A stretch of DNA of 64,000 bases from Verrucomicrobiaceae bacterium (lineage in GTDB: Bacteria; Verrucomicrobiota; Verrucomicrobiia; Verrucomicrobiales; Akkermansiaceae), in contig JAIXWR010000012.1 of assembly GCA_027491155.1 (NCBI GenBank), positions 62,001-126,000 of the forward strand, in the 5' to 3' direction. Numbering within the stretch: position 1 is the stretch's first letter; every line of letters begins with the position of its first letter. The translations under genes were made by a program, and so were the position numbers. Below, one piece after another: positions 54,989-64,000 of this stretch. The notes under the pieces were generated by a model. That model saw only the letters and a program-made list of their open reading frames with translations. It made no database searches and had not been told where the DNA came from.

Positions 54989-55624
54989 ATGCGCTACAGC
55001 ACCATCATCTTCGACTTCGACGGCACCCTCGCCGACACGCTGGAGGAAAGCCGCCGCATCTACAACCTCCTCGCCCCCGATTACTCGCTGCGCGAGGTCG
55101 AAGCGGAGGAGCTTCCGAAACTCCGCCACTTCTCGCTGCTCGAGCTGCTCGACCACCTCGACATCCCGAAGCGCCGCGTCCCGTCCTTGCTCTCCCGCGG
55201 CACCGCCCTGATGCGCGGCAACATCACCCGCCTCTCGCCCATCCCCGGCATCGCCGAGATCCTGCCCGAGATGCGCTCGCGGGCCCGCTCCTTCGGCGTG
55301 TTGACCTCGAATTCCGAGCCGAACGTCGACCTCTTCCTGCGCACCCACGGCCTGCGCCAGCACTTCGATTTCATCTCTTCCACCTCCAAGCTCACCGGCA
55401 AGGCCAAGCACCTCCGCGCCATCCGCAAGACCTTCTCGCTGCGCACCGGCGAGATGCTCTACGTCGGCGACGAGATCCGCGACATCAAGGCCGCCAAGAA
55501 AGCCGAGGTCCCGATGGCCGCCGTGACCTGGGGCTTCAATTCGCCGGAATCGCTGCACGCCCAAAGCCCGGAACACGTGGTCACCTCGCCCCACGAGCTG
55601 CTCCAGCTGGTCCCGCACCCCTGA
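54989..55624 (+). CDS. HAD-superfamily hydrolase, phosphoglycolate phosphatase-like
   Basis: The 211-residue protein is a HAD phosphatase with motif I FDFDGTLADT, a small helical cap (about 20-85), motif II VLTSNSEP, motif III Lys in KGKAK region and motif IV MLYVGDEIRDIKAAKKA. It acts on small phosphorylated metabolites; substrate is not clear from sequence. It follows tsaD by 53 bases on the same strand and may be co-transcribed. A REP-like pair lies downstream. Confidence 0.92.
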   Translation: MRYSTIIFDFDGTLADTLEESRRIYNLLAPDYSLREVEAEELPKLRHFSLLELLDHLDIPKRRVPSLLSRGTALMRGNITRLSPIPGIAEILPEMRSRARSFGVLTSNSEPNVDLFLRTHGLRQHFDFISSTSKLTGKAKHLRAIRKTFSLRTGEMLYVGDEIRDIKAAKKAEVPMAAVTWGFNSPESLHAQSPEHVVTSPHELLQLVPHP

Positions 55625-55637
55625 CGCCCGCCGGGCG

Positions 55638-55713
55638 AAGTGGCGCAACTTTGCAAGTTGCGCGCAGGGTGCGGTTCGCCGCCCCCGGTCACGACTTTCA
55701 AGATTGAGCCACC
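55638..55713. repeat. REP pair, degenerate relative of the 3175-3288 element
   Basis: AAGTGGCGCAACTTTGCAAG starts the element; CGCAACTTTGCAAGTTGCG at 55644-55662 is the exact reverse complement of the palindrome at 3264-3282. The right end (near GAGCCACC) is a degenerate inverted version. The central GGTGCGGTTCGCCGCCC part matches the 3175-3288 element too, on the opposite strand. It lies between the HAD gene and the OmpA-like gene. Confidence 0.7.
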
Positions 55714-55794
55714 TCCACCGGATCATCGCCACGCGTCGCCCGGCCCCCTGATTTCCGGATTCGACAAACCGCCGCCGATTGCCAACCTCCGCCC

Positions 55795-56961
55795 ATGAAC
55801 GAGGAACCCGCCGCCCCCGAGACCGACAAACCCCACGCCGAGAACCACGACGCGCCCGAGTCCGCGAAGTCCTCGGTCAACCTCCCGACCTCGGTCCTCG
55901 CGCTCGGTTTCATCGCCATCGCCCTGGTCGGCGTGCTCATCGCCACCGCGATCCGATCCCGTCCGTCCGATTCACCGGCGGCCACCGCGGAAACCGAAGA
56001 CCCCGCCCTTCGCGAGGCCAAGGCCAAGCTCCAGATGCTCCAGAGCAGCCTCAACCAGGACCGCGCCAAGCTCGGCCTTTCCCCGCTCTACGGCGACACC
56101 ACCCAGTCCGCCGAAGCCGTCGCCGCCCGCATCACCGAAGACGCCGCGACCCTCGTCGCCATGGCGAAAGGCGTGAAAGACCTCATCGCCACCAAGGACG
56201 CCGAACTCGCCCAGCGGACCCAGGAACTGACCGATGCCTTGAAACTCCAGGGCGTCCTCCGCGACCAGCTCGCCAAGTCGGAGGAGCGCCTCAGCCGCGC
56301 GCTGATCGAAGGCTCCGACGCCTCCACCCTGCGCAGCCAGCTCGAAGCCGCGAACAAGCGCATCCTGGCCTTGAGCGATGAGGTCCGCCGCCTCAGCGAG
56401 GGCCCCGCCGACCTGCAAGCCCGCTTGCAGGAAGTCACCGCCGAGCGCGACGCCCTCGCCGCCCGCGTCGCCGAACTCGAATCCCAGCTCTCCCGCGCCT
56501 CCCTCTTCGCCGGCACCGAGGCCGAACTGTTCCGCGAGGCCGTCCAGCTCTTCCGCAGCCTGCGCGAACTCGAAAACAAGTCCGACTCCGAGATCGCCAC
56601 CGCCTACAGCCAGTTCGGCGCCAAGCTCGGTGCCAACGTGCTCGACAAGATCGACTTCCCCACCGGCTCGTCCGATGTCCCGCCGGAAGACGTGGCCCGG
56701 ATCAACACCTTCGCCGGCGATGCCCCGGACAATGCCCTGCTGCTGGTGGTCGGCTACGCCTCGGAAACCGGCAACGTGGACAACAACCGCACGCTCTCCT
56801 CCGACCGCGCCACCGCCGTCGCCCGCTTGCTCGACGAAACCAAAAGGCCCGGCCAGCGCGTGCAAGCCGTCTACCTCGGCCAGACCGACCGTTTCGGCTC
56901 GAGGATTCCCGAACGCAACCAGATTTCCGAAGTCTGGCAGATCGTGCCGAAGACGAACTGA
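55795..56961 (+). CDS. OmpA-like membrane protein with coiled coil
   Basis: The 388-residue protein has a charged N-terminus, one membrane segment (about 31-54; LPTSVLALGFIAIALVGVLIATAI), a coiled coil (about 70-260; AKAKLQMLQSSLNQDRAKLG, AARITEDAATLVAMAKGVKDLIATKD, RLSRALIEGSDASTLRSQLEAANKRILALSDEVRRL) and a C-terminal OmpA-like domain (about 275-388; VLDKIDFPTGSSDVPPEDVARINTFAGDAPDNALLLVVGYASETGNVDNNRTLSSDRATAVARLL). It probably binds peptidoglycan from the inner membrane. The gene converges on the A2M gene with 13 bases between stops. Confidence 0.88.
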   Translation: MNEEPAAPETDKPHAENHDAPESAKSSVNLPTSVLALGFIAIALVGVLIATAIRSRPSDSPAATAETEDPALREAKAKLQMLQSSLNQDRAKLGLSPLYGDTTQSAEAVAARITEDAATLVAMAKGVKDLIATKDAELAQRTQELTDALKLQGVLRDQLAKSEERLSRALIEGSDASTLRSQLEAANKRILALSDEVRRLSEGPADLQARLQEVTAERDALAARVAELESQLSRASLFAGTEAELFREAVQLFRSLRELENKSDSEIATAYSQFGAKLGANVLDKIDFPTGSSDVPPEDVARINTFAGDAPDNALLLVVGYASETGNVDNNRTLSSDRATAVARLLDETKRPGQRVQAVYLGQTDRFGSRIPERNQISEVWQIVPKTN

Positions 56962-56974
56962 GCGACACCGACGG

Positions 56975-59900
56975 TCACTCCACCGTGACCTCCACGCTGC
57001 CGCTGTGCGCGCCGAATTCCGGCGCATACATGCAGCGGATCTCCGCGATGCCCGTCTGGTATCTCCCGGCGTGCTGGACCCGCACACTGGTCTCGAAGAC
57101 GTGCGTCCCCGGCGGCAGGCGGTCGATGAAGAAGTGACTCGCCGTGTCGCGGGTCACCTCGTAGTAGCCGAAGCCGTCCTGCCAGCGGTAGCCGCTCAGC
57201 ACGTTCACAGGCTCGGTCCCGCTGCCGCGCAGATCCTTGAGGTGGACGTATTCCATCGCGCGGTCGTTCTTCAAAATCACCCGCGTCACCAGCTCGTCGC
57301 CGACCTTAACCGGTCCCTCCACCGGTACCAGCACCGGCCCCTTGTCGGTGTTCTTCCGCAGAAACAGCGACTTCTCCAGCACGAGCTGCTTGCCGCCGTG
57401 CGACGTCACCTTCGCCATGTCCTCCAGATACTGCCAATGCACGCTCGCCCAGCTCACCCCGGCGTCGGTCTTGGTCAGCGCGATCTTCCCGAGTTCCGGC
57501 TTCACCGCTTCCTGGAAGAAGCGGCTCTCGTAGAAGCCCGTCCCCGCCTCGACCCCTTCAGGCTTGACCGTCTGCCCGCCCAGCGAGACTTGCAGCAGCG
57601 CGTCGGAGCCTAACAGATTCTTCCCGCCCCTCAGCAGCGCCTGCACCGCGTCTGCCGTCGCCTTGGTGGTCTTCCAGTCGCCGACCTGCTTCTGCTTGAT
57701 CAGCCACACCTGGCAATCGTCGACTGCCTTCGCATCGGCGTCGATCTCGCGGAAGGCCTCGATCATCATCGCCTGGGTCTCGACCGGCGCCTGCCACCAC
57801 CACCAACCCTCGCCCTCGCTGTCTTTCCAATACATCCCCTGCTCCTCGTCGATCACCGCGTGCTCCTTCAGCGAGCGCGTCACCAACGACGGCGTTTCCT
57901 TGTCGCCCAGCCGGTGCAGCGCCAGCGCCACATGAGCCCGCGACATCCGGCTACCGAGCGTCGTCCAATGCCTTCTCGCCTGCCCCGTGAAGTAGTCGAA
58001 GGCCACCTTGTCCTCCGCCTTCAACGCCCGGTCCTTTAGGAAGAAAGTCCGGGTGTAAAGGTGGTGCGCGATCCGCGGGTCGAGGTTCTCCTTGTCGAGC
58101 AGCTTGAGCCTAACAAGTTCGCGGTATCGCTCCGTCAGGTCCGCATCGAGCGCGCCCAACGCCTTCAGCGCCGGCGTGACATCCGTTTCAACGCCCAAGG
58201 CCCGCAACCGGGCGAAGCCGGTCGTGATGTAGAGCGAGATATACTCGTCGCCACGCCCGCCGGGGAACCACGGCCACAAGCCGTCCGGTCCCTGCATCGC
58301 CGCCAGCTTCGCCAGCGCCTTCTCCAACTCGCGCTCCATGTGGTTGTCGTCGAACAGCAGGCCGACCCGCCGCCGGGCCTCGGACTCGTTCGTCGCCTCG
58401 CGCAGCCACGGCGTCTCCTCCAACATCATCCCCTTGAGGTCCGCGTTCTTGGTCAGCGGGCTATCGAGCGCCTTGCCGCCGGCCGCTTTCCACTGGTCGA
58501 AGATCCGCCGCATCTTCGGATCGGAGCCCGCGATGTTCCGGGCCAGCGCGTTGGCGTAGTAGCGGTTGAAAGTCTGCTCCGAACACTCGTGCGGGAACTC
58601 CATCAGATAGGGCAGCGCCATCACCGCATACCACGCCGGCTGCGACACCACCTGCACGTGCAGGAAGCGGTTCTCCAGCGTCTCCGAGCCTCCGCTCTGC
58701 GACAGCTTCGTGAAGTCGAACTCCTTTGTCCCCGCGTTTCGGATCGGCAGCGACATCGACTCCGTCACCAGGATCCGCCGCGGGATCACCGGCAGCCAGC
58801 CTTCCTCGCCGTCGCTCAGCGTCCCGCTCGATGCCACGGCCTTGTATTTCAGAAATCCCGCACCGTCCGGCACCGCGATCTTCCACTTGAGGGTCCGGCT
58901 TTCCTTCGCCGGCACCGTGAAGGCCTGCTCCGCTGCCGCGATCCCCATCGCGGCCGTCTTGTCGGCCTCGGTCGCCGCGTCCGACAGCGTCAGCCGCGCC
59001 GTGCCCGACTGCTCCTTGTCGGAAGTGTTGGTAACATTCACCGTGAACCACAGCTCGTCGCCCTCGCGCAGGAAGCGTGGCGGATTCGGCTGCACCATCA
59101 GGTCCTTCGCCGTCACCGTCTCGCCTTCTAACAAGCCGGACCGCAACTCCTTGTCGTGGGCCATTCCAAGGAAGCGCCACTTGGTCAGCGCCTCCGGCAT
59201 CGTGAAGGTCATCCGCACCGTACCGTCCTCGCCGCTGGTCAGGTCCGGGAAAAAGAAGGCCGTCTCTTGCAAGTTCGCCCGCGTGGCAACCTGCGACACG
59301 TCCACCGGGGCCGGGGCCGCTCCACCGCCCTGCCCGCGCGGAACGTCCCCAAGCGCCTCGGCTTCCATCAGCGACCCCGCGCTCTTCTCCATTGGAGCCG
59401 CCGCCGCCATCGGCGCGGCAACGGCGTCCAAGCTGGCATTCCCCGCCGTCCGGTTGAATCTCATCTCGGCTCTCCCGAAAACCGCACCCCCGCCACCGCC
59501 ATCGCCCCAGCCTCTGCCGCCGAACAACATCAGCTCGTCGATGAATCGCCGGAACGGCTCATGAAGGTAAAACCCGCCATTCTGCGAAAACACCGCGCGC
59601 TGCTCCATGCCCCGCAACCCGCTGCTGAACTGCCACGGCCGAAGATGCATCCACTCCCGCCTCAGGAGGCCCGCCAAACTCTGGAACGAATGCGGCGCGA
59701 AGGCATCGAGCGACGCATCATACAAGGTCGCCACCATCTCCGCCGCCGCCGCTTCCCCGCCCGCGCCTTCGATCACCGCGGTCCAGGTCTCCTTCGCGCC
59801 CGGCTCCAGCTTCGACACCAGGTGCTCCCAGCGCAACTTGAGTTCCTTGTTCGTCCACGGCACCTCCACCTCCCGCTGGAAATAGTGCAGCCGGTTCATC

Positions 59901-62900
59901 GTCACCTGGAACACCACCACCGAGATCCCGCCGCGATGCTTTTCCTCGACCGGCAGCCGGAACACCTGCTGCGTCCGCCCTTCCGCCGACCACTCGCGCT
60001 TGATCAGCTCGCCGTTGACCCGCCACTCGATGCAGGCGCGCGCCTTGTCATGCCCGCTGCCCCAAAGAAACATCGCCTCCTTGCCCGGCTCCACCGACCA
60101 TGCCGGCGAGCTGGTGAAGAACGGCATCATCGTCGGAAAATCCGCCGCCTCCGGGGCCAGCACCTGGATCCCGCGGATCGCCTTCACCGTCTTGCCGTTC
60201 GCGTCCTTCGTCTCGAAGATCAAGCGGTAGGCCCCCGCTTCCAGCACCTGCTTCAACGCCGCCTTGCCCTTGTCATCGGTCTCCACCGGCAGCTCCGCCA
60301 CCAGTTCGCCCGGCTCCCACTTGTCGGGATCGGTCGCCGGCATTGCCGGATCCTCCTCCCGCACCCGCCAATATCCGCTGCCATCCGGCCGCGGGCACTT
60401 CTCCGGCTCCTTCAACCGGTGAATCTTCAGCGCGCCCTTCGCCGGGCGGCCTTCGTCGTCGTGCGACATCGTGCTGACCCGCAGCTCGCTCTCCTTGCCC
60501 GCCTCCAGCCACTCGTCCGCCGCCAGCTCCGCCTTCAGCGCGGTGTAGGCCACCGACACCGTCCGGGTCGCCGAGCGCGTCTCGCCGGTGCCGTCGGTGA
60601 GATCCGCCGTCACCAGGAAATCGAACACCGGCTCCACGTCCTCGCCCACCGAAAGATCGGGCTTTGCCATGAAGCGGATCATCACCGAGCCATCCGCTGC
60701 TGTCTCCGCCACGCCGTGCGCGATCTCCTCCGACTCCCCGCCCAGCGGCGGCGCCCACCAGCACCAGCGCATCCACAAGGGCAGCCGCGTCATCCGCGTC
60801 ACCCGCCACGCCACCTTCGCTCCATCGACCGGTGCGCCGGTGTACGATTCCCCTCGTACTTTCACCGCGACTTCCTTCCCCAGCACCGCCGGCTCCTTCG
60901 GCGTATCGACCTCCGCGAAGAATTTCGGCCGCTTGTATTCCTCCACCCGGATCATCGCGCCGCCGCCCCCCTCGACCATCAAGCGGCAGATTCCCAGCAC
61001 CGCTCCCTCCGGCGCGGTGAAGGTCCCGGAGAACGATCCCCGCTCGTTGCTCTTCAGCGTCACCTTTCCCGCCTCCTTGCCGTTCGGATCGCGAAGCACC
61101 ACGGTGGTCGCTTTGTTGGCGATCGTCTCGTACTTGCCCGTGTCTGGATTCGTGCGGCACCAGATCCCCTTGAAATGCACGGTCTGCCCCGGGCGGTAGA
61201 TCGCGCGGTCGGTGAACATCACGACGCTCGCCCGATCTTCGACGCCTCCGCTTCCCCGGCCACCGGTCCAGCCCCGCGACACCGCCCTCTCAAGCCCGCG
61301 GCTCGCCATCAGCAGGTAGTTGCGGCCATCGCCGTGGTCCGCGATCTCAAAGCGCCCGCTGCCATCGGTCTTCGCTTTTCTCTGGATCGTCCCCGGCACC
61401 ACGCGCTTCGTGAACCACGCGTTAACCTCGATATCTGCCAGAGGCGTGCCCGTCACCGCATCGACCACGAAACCCTCGATCCCGCCGTCCTTCCAAGGCC
61501 GCGAGGTCATCGCCAGCCCCGTGACATGCACTCCCGTCACCGCCAGCGCGTTGTCCTCCTTCGCGAAGTCCTCCCGTCCGCTTGCCACCAGCAGGTAATA
61601 GCCCGCCGCCACGTCCAGCGGCGCCGCCAGTCGCACGTTCCGCATCTGAAAGTCCCCCGCGTCCACCAACTCGGCATCCCACGCCTTCGCCGGCTCGCCA
61701 TCCGGCATTTGCGGCACCGGATCCGCATCGATGAGCGTCGCACCCGGCTGATAGGCCACGGAATACAGCCGGAACCACACCCGCTTCAAATTCTTGTGCG
61801 ACACCCGGATTTCCTCACCCGCCGGGGTCCACTGCGACTCGGTCCCCAGCGTCAGCTCGCGCCGCTCCAACGCCTCCACACGGATCGCGCAAAGCTTGCC
61901 AAAAGGATGCTCCGGAAAGGCCAGCACTCCCGCCTTCAGAATCGTATGCGCTTCCTTCGTCTCTTTCCGGCCCTCCAGCATTCCCGCCAGATCCACCCTT
62001 GCCCACGAGCTCAGCGGACTCGCCGCGTTCTTATCAATGAACCCACTCAAGGCCCGCTCCAGCCGCCGATCCCGACCCTCGACATCCGCCGCCTCCGCCG
62101 CCCAGCGTAGCCGCTCCAGATCGGCCGAAAGAAACGCCGTGGGATCCGCATCCGCCCGGTGGAACTCCAGCAGCGCCCGGTAAATCGCCAGCGCCCGCGC
62201 TTTCGGTGAAGCCGCGTCCTTCACCTCCGGCTTCCACGCCAGGAACTCCTCCGCCGTCCCGAACACCGGCGAATCCGCCGCGATCCGGAAATCGTCCACC
62301 GGCCGCGAGACCGCGACTTCCTCCGACCCGTAAAACTCCAGCGCCGTGTTCGCCACGAAGTCATACATCGTCGGCCGCAGCTCGTCACCGAGCTGCCCCG
62401 CCTTCAGCAGCTCCGCGAAATCCGCGACCGGCACTTTCTTCAGCGCCTCCGCGTCCGCCAGGGACTTCTGCAGCCGCGCATCGATCTCCGACAAAATCCT
62501 CGCCAGGTCCCAGGTCTCCATGTCGTCCCCCGCCGGCACCCCGGTCGAGCTGCGCTGCATGAAGCGCCATTGGTTCATCTGGTAGTAGCCGTGCATCCAC
62601 TTCGCCGCCAGCGCCCGCAGCACCGGCCGCGCGCCCTCCGGCACCGCATCGATCGCCGCCTCCAGCTTCTGGATCGGCACGGCCTCCCCCTCGATCTGCG
62701 CCTCCATCGCGATCCTCGACGCCAGCGCCCGCGTTCCCTCCGCCCAGGACCCGTCCGCGAACGCTGCCTTCTCGATCGCCGAAAGAAGCTCCATCACCGT
62801 CTTCGGTTGGTCCTTCTGCCGCGCCTCGTCCACTTTTTTCCATTCCGCATCCCGCGGTCCCGCCATCGCCGCCCCCAGGCAAACAAGCCCCGTCACCACC

Positions 62901-62929
62901 ACCCGGACAAGAGATCGAAACGCGTTCAT
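56975..62929 (-). CDS. Alpha-2-macroglobulin family protein
   Basis: The 1,984-residue precursor has a signal peptide (MNAFRSLVRVVVTGLVCLGAAMA) and the bacterial A2M plan: a long N-terminal helical/beta part, MG domains (DRAIYRPGQTVHFKGIW), a bait-like region, A2M domain (FFFPDLTSGEDGTVRMTFTMPEALTKWRFLGMAHDKE) and the thioester domain with Cys1449-Ser-Glu-Gln1452 (MEFPHECSEQTFNRYY). The CxEQ motif fits a thioester able to trap proteases covalently; the form is longer than the E. coli protein (about 1,650). No lipobox is seen, so it may be soluble in the periplasm. pbpC, often beside bacterial A2M genes, is not in the window. Confidence 0.92.
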   Translation of the reverse strand: MNAFRSLVRVVVTGLVCLGAAMAGPRDAEWKKVDEARQKDQPKTVMELLSAIEKAAFADGSWAEGTRALASRIAMEAQIEGEAVPIQKLEAAIDAVPEGARPVLRALAAKWMHGYYQMNQWRFMQRSSTGVPAGDDMETWDLARILSEIDARLQKSLADAEALKKVPVADFAELLKAGQLGDELRPTMYDFVANTALEFYGSEEVAVSRPVDDFRIAADSPVFGTAEEFLAWKPEVKDAASPKARALAIYRALLEFHRADADPTAFLSADLERLRWAAEAADVEGRDRRLERALSGFIDKNAASPLSSWARVDLAGMLEGRKETKEAHTILKAGVLAFPEHPFGKLCAIRVEALERRELTLGTESQWTPAGEEIRVSHKNLKRVWFRLYSVAYQPGATLIDADPVPQMPDGEPAKAWDAELVDAGDFQMRNVRLAAPLDVAAGYYLLVASGREDFAKEDNALAVTGVHVTGLAMTSRPWKDGGIEGFVVDAVTGTPLADIEVNAWFTKRVVPGTIQRKAKTDGSGRFEIADHGDGRNYLLMASRGLERAVSRGWTGGRGSGGVEDRASVVMFTDRAIYRPGQTVHFKGIWCRTNPDTGKYETIANKATTVVLRDPNGKEAGKVTLKSNERGSFSGTFTAPEGAVLGICRLMVEGGGGAMIRVEEYKRPKFFAEVDTPKEPAVLGKEVAVKVRGESYTGAPVDGAKVAWRVTRMTRLPLWMRWCWWAPPLGGESEEIAHGVAETAADGSVMIRFMAKPDLSVGEDVEPVFDFLVTADLTDGTGETRSATRTVSVAYTALKAELAADEWLEAGKESELRVSTMSHDDEGRPAKGALKIHRLKEPEKCPRPDGSGYWRVREEDPAMPATDPDKWEPGELVAELPVETDDKGKAALKQVLEAGAYRLIFETKDANGKTVKAIRGIQVLAPEAADFPTMMPFFTSSPAWSVEPGKEAMFLWGSGHDKARACIEWRVNGELIKREWSAEGRTQQVFRLPVEEKHRGGISVVVFQVTMNRLHYFQREVEVPWTNKELKLRWEHLVSKLEPGAKETWTAVIEGAGGEAAAAEMVATLYDASLDAFAPHSFQSLAGLLRREWMHLRPWQFSSGLRGMEQRAVFSQNGGFYLHEPFRRFIDELMLFGGRGWGDGGGGGAVFGRAEMRFNRTAGNASLDAVAAPMAAAAPMEKSAGSLMEAEALGDVPRGQGGGAAPAPVDVSQVATRANLQETAFFFPDLTSGEDGTVRMTFTMPEALTKWRFLGMAHDKELRSGLLEGETVTAKDLMVQPNPPRFLREGDELWFTVNVTNTSDKEQSGTARLTLSDAATEADKTAAMGIAAAEQAFTVPAKESRTLKWKIAVPDGAGFLKYKAVASSGTLSDGEEGWLPVIPRRILVTESMSLPIRNAGTKEFDFTKLSQSGGSETLENRFLHVQVVSQPAWYAVMALPYLMEFPHECSEQTFNRYYANALARNIAGSDPKMRRIFDQWKAAGGKALDSPLTKNADLKGMMLEETPWLREATNESEARRRVGLLFDDNHMERELEKALAKLAAMQGPDGLWPWFPGGRGDEYISLYITTGFARLRALGVETDVTPALKALGALDADLTERYRELVRLKLLDKENLDPRIAHHLYTRTFFLKDRALKAEDKVAFDYFTGQARRHWTTLGSRMSRAHVALALHRLGDKETPSLVTRSLKEHAVIDEEQGMYWKDSEGEGWWWWQAPVETQAMMIEAFREIDADAKAVDDCQVWLIKQKQVGDWKTTKATADAVQALLRGGKNLLGSDALLQVSLGGQTVKPEGVEAGTGFYESRFFQEAVKPELGKIALTKTDAGVSWASVHWQYLEDMAKVTSHGGKQLVLEKSLFLRKNTDKGPVLVPVEGPVKVGDELVTRVILKNDRAMEYVHLKDLRGSGTEPVNVLSGYRWQDGFGYYEVTRDTASHFFIDRLPPGTHVFETSVRVQHAGRYQTGIAEIRCMYAPEFGAHSGSVEVTVE

Positions 62930-63081
62930 GGTCGTAAATTCGGATTCACCCCCCGCCGCAAAAACGGGAGGCTCCCACCCTGACACACGAAACCCGGAAT
63001 CCTTAGACAGAAATCGAAACCCTTCCGCCTTTCGTTCTTCTTCCTTTTGGCACTTGGAACTTCTTACTTGGCACTTCCCCC
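62930..63081. promoter_or_regulatory. Divergent region A2M / YjbR with heptamer array at the YjbR start
   Basis: On the plus strand units TTGGCAC, TTGGAAC, TTCTTAC, TTGGCAC and TTCCCCC run from 63047 to 63081 in exact 7-base steps and end directly before the ATG at 63082. The remaining 117 bases towards the A2M start show no clear promoter. The unit set is the same as in front of tsaD. Confidence 0.85.
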
Positions 63082-63441
63082 ATGGACCTCCCCGACGCCA
63101 TCGCCCGTTTCCTCGCCAAGCCCGGCGCGGAAGAAACCACCCCCTTCGGCCCAGACGTCCTCGTCTACAAGGTCGCCGGCAAGATGTTCGCCCTCGCCGT
63201 GCCCGACGACTTCCCTTCACGCATCAACCTGAAGTGCGATCCCGACCGCTCCGAACTTCTCCGCGCCGAGCACCCCGCCATCACGCCCGGCTACCACATG
63301 AGCAAGCGCCACTGGAACACGGTCGTGCTCGACGGCTCCGTCCCTTCCGCTCTCATCCGCGAACTCATCGACCACTCCTACAACCTCGTCGTCGCCGGAT
63401 TGACGAAAGCGGAGCGCGCAAAGCTCGACTCGTCCCGCTGA
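63082..63441 (+). CDS. MmcQ/YjbR family protein
   Basis: The 119-residue protein is a complete YjbR domain: ETTPFGPDVLVYKVAGKMFALAVPDDFPSRINLKCDPDRSELLRAEHPAITPGYHMSKRHWNTVVLDGSVPSALIRELIDHSYNLVVAGLTKAER. The fold is DNA-binding-like (CyaY-like) but the function is unknown. The motif INLKCDP and the GYHMSKRHWNTV segment are diagnostic. The ATG directly follows the heptamer array with no Shine-Dalgarno sequence. Length is that of the family. Confidence 0.93.
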   Translation: MDLPDAIARFLAKPGAEETTPFGPDVLVYKVAGKMFALAVPDDFPSRINLKCDPDRSELLRAEHPAITPGYHMSKRHWNTVVLDGSVPSALIRELIDHSYNLVVAGLTKAERAKLDSSR

Positions 63442-63479
63442 CAATCCCGGCCGACCCGCCGCGTAGCCTCCGCCCAACC

Positions 63480-64000
63480 GTGACCGCCCTTCTCCGACTC
63501 CTCGCATCGCTCGCCCTCGCCGCCCCCATTCACGCCCTGCCGCCCGGCGTCCCCGCCGAGCCCTTCTCGCAGGTAAAAGAATATGGATCCATGAACTGGG
63601 CGAACGGCCTGATCGCCCCGGACCTCCGCATCCAGACCTCCCGCTACCTGCTCCACTACAACCCTCGTACTTTCGGCCCGACCTCGCTGACCCCGCTGGC
63701 GGATCCCCCGACCGAAGCCGAAGCCCTCACCGCCCACATTCCGCCCGGCCCGCCGCTCGCCTTTGCCTGCACCGTCGGCGGCAACGGCACCACCGGCCCG
63801 GTCACCGCCGCCAGCGAGGACCTCCGCACCTGCCAACTCGTTGAAAGCGGCAAGTTCTTCCAACGACGCTGGCAAAGCGCCGCCCTGCCCGCCGGCATCC
63901 CCTTCGACCCCGCACGCACCGGCCTCGAAACCGCCGCCTGGCCCGACCGCATCTCCTTCGTTCTCCGCCTCACCCCGACCGCCGTCGTGAAAGAAGGCAC
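63480..64000 (+). CDS. Secreted protein, 3' end cut by window edge
   Basis: A GTG at 63480 opens a frame with no stop to the window end (173 codons). The N-terminus VTALLRLLASLALAAPIHA is a signal peptide. The rest (LPPGVPAEPFSQVKEYGSMNWANGLIAPDLRIQTSRYLLHYNPRTFGPTSLTPLADPP, ending in FVLRLTPTAVVKEG) has no recognised domain. GC-rich third positions support coding. It follows the YjbR gene by 38 bases on the same strand. The full protein cannot be judged from this part. Confidence 0.65.
   Translation, partial: MTALLRLLASLALAAPIHALPPGVPAEPFSQVKEYGSMNWANGLIAPDLRIQTSRYLLHYNPRTFGPTSLTPLADPPTEAEALTAHIPPGPPLAFACTVGGNGTTGPVTAASEDLRTCQLVESGKFFQRRWQSAALPAGIPFDPARTGLETAAWPDRISFVLRLTPTAVVKEG

Overview
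The window looks like a chromosomal segment of a Verrucomicrobiota bacterium, probably close to Luteolibacter/Verrucomicrobiaceae. This is inferred from the GC-rich sequence, the diderm envelope genes (BamA, OmpA-like protein, lipoproteins), the ECF sigma/FecR-like pair, a giant exoprotein with autotransporter-associated strand repeats and a DxDxDG C-terminal region, a Tat-exported enolase-superfamily enzyme, and short heptamer repeats in front of genes. No rRNA, tRNA, CRISPR array, prophage or complete IS was recognised. Both window edges cut a gene (1-585 minus, 63480-64000 plus).

Layout. 1-10.5 kb: a truncated secreted protein, a YdjM-type membrane hydrolase divergent from an AGXT-type aminotransferase, a REP-associated tyrosine transposase (RAYT) between two ~90-bp inverted repeats, a short polysaccharide export protein, a secreted FKBP isomerase, a GH25-like lipoprotein, a GNAT-nitrilase fusion and a KefB-type antiporter. 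10.7-20.7 kb: an mcsA-mcsB-clpC protein-quality-control operon, a branched-chain aminotransferase, a 5-formyl-THF cyclo-ligase, ApaG, a Tat enolase-superfamily protein, TyrRS and a glutaredoxin. 20.7-30.7 kb: a base-composition outlier with one orphan gene, a DMT transporter, an ECF sigma/anti-sigma pair, an EboB-like TatD hydrolase followed by a HicBA toxin-antitoxin module between 51-52-bp direct repeats, a CNNM/CBS protein, AmtB and a XerD-type recombinase. 30.9-40.3 kb: a 1,699-residue exoprotein, an SDR/flavin reductase/photolyase operon, a Cys-rich repeat protein, a zinc ribbon protein and S20. 40.4-56.9 kb: L,D-transpeptidase, GT2, a three-gene operon ending in YgfZ, BamA, tig-clpP-clpX, a DUF4143 ATPase with a large palindrome at its start codon, an S41 protease, TsaD, a HAD phosphatase and an OmpA-like protein. 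57-64 kb: a 1,984-residue alpha-2-macroglobulin, a YjbR protein and a truncated secreted protein.

Common threads. Proteostasis is strongly represented: McsA-McsB-ClpC (protein-arginine phosphorylation and degradation), Tig-ClpP-ClpX, FKBP and S41. Envelope assembly and defence are the second theme (BamA, LdtD-like transpeptidase, GT2, A2M, OmpA).

The most unusual content is non-coding. At least four sequence families of REP-like elements (GTAG or GGAG head plus palindrome, usually as inverted pairs) share the window with a single RAYT gene. Pyrimidine-rich heptamer arrays end right at start codons of several unrelated genes. A HicBA cassette is bracketed by a duplication of the 3' end of the preceding gene.
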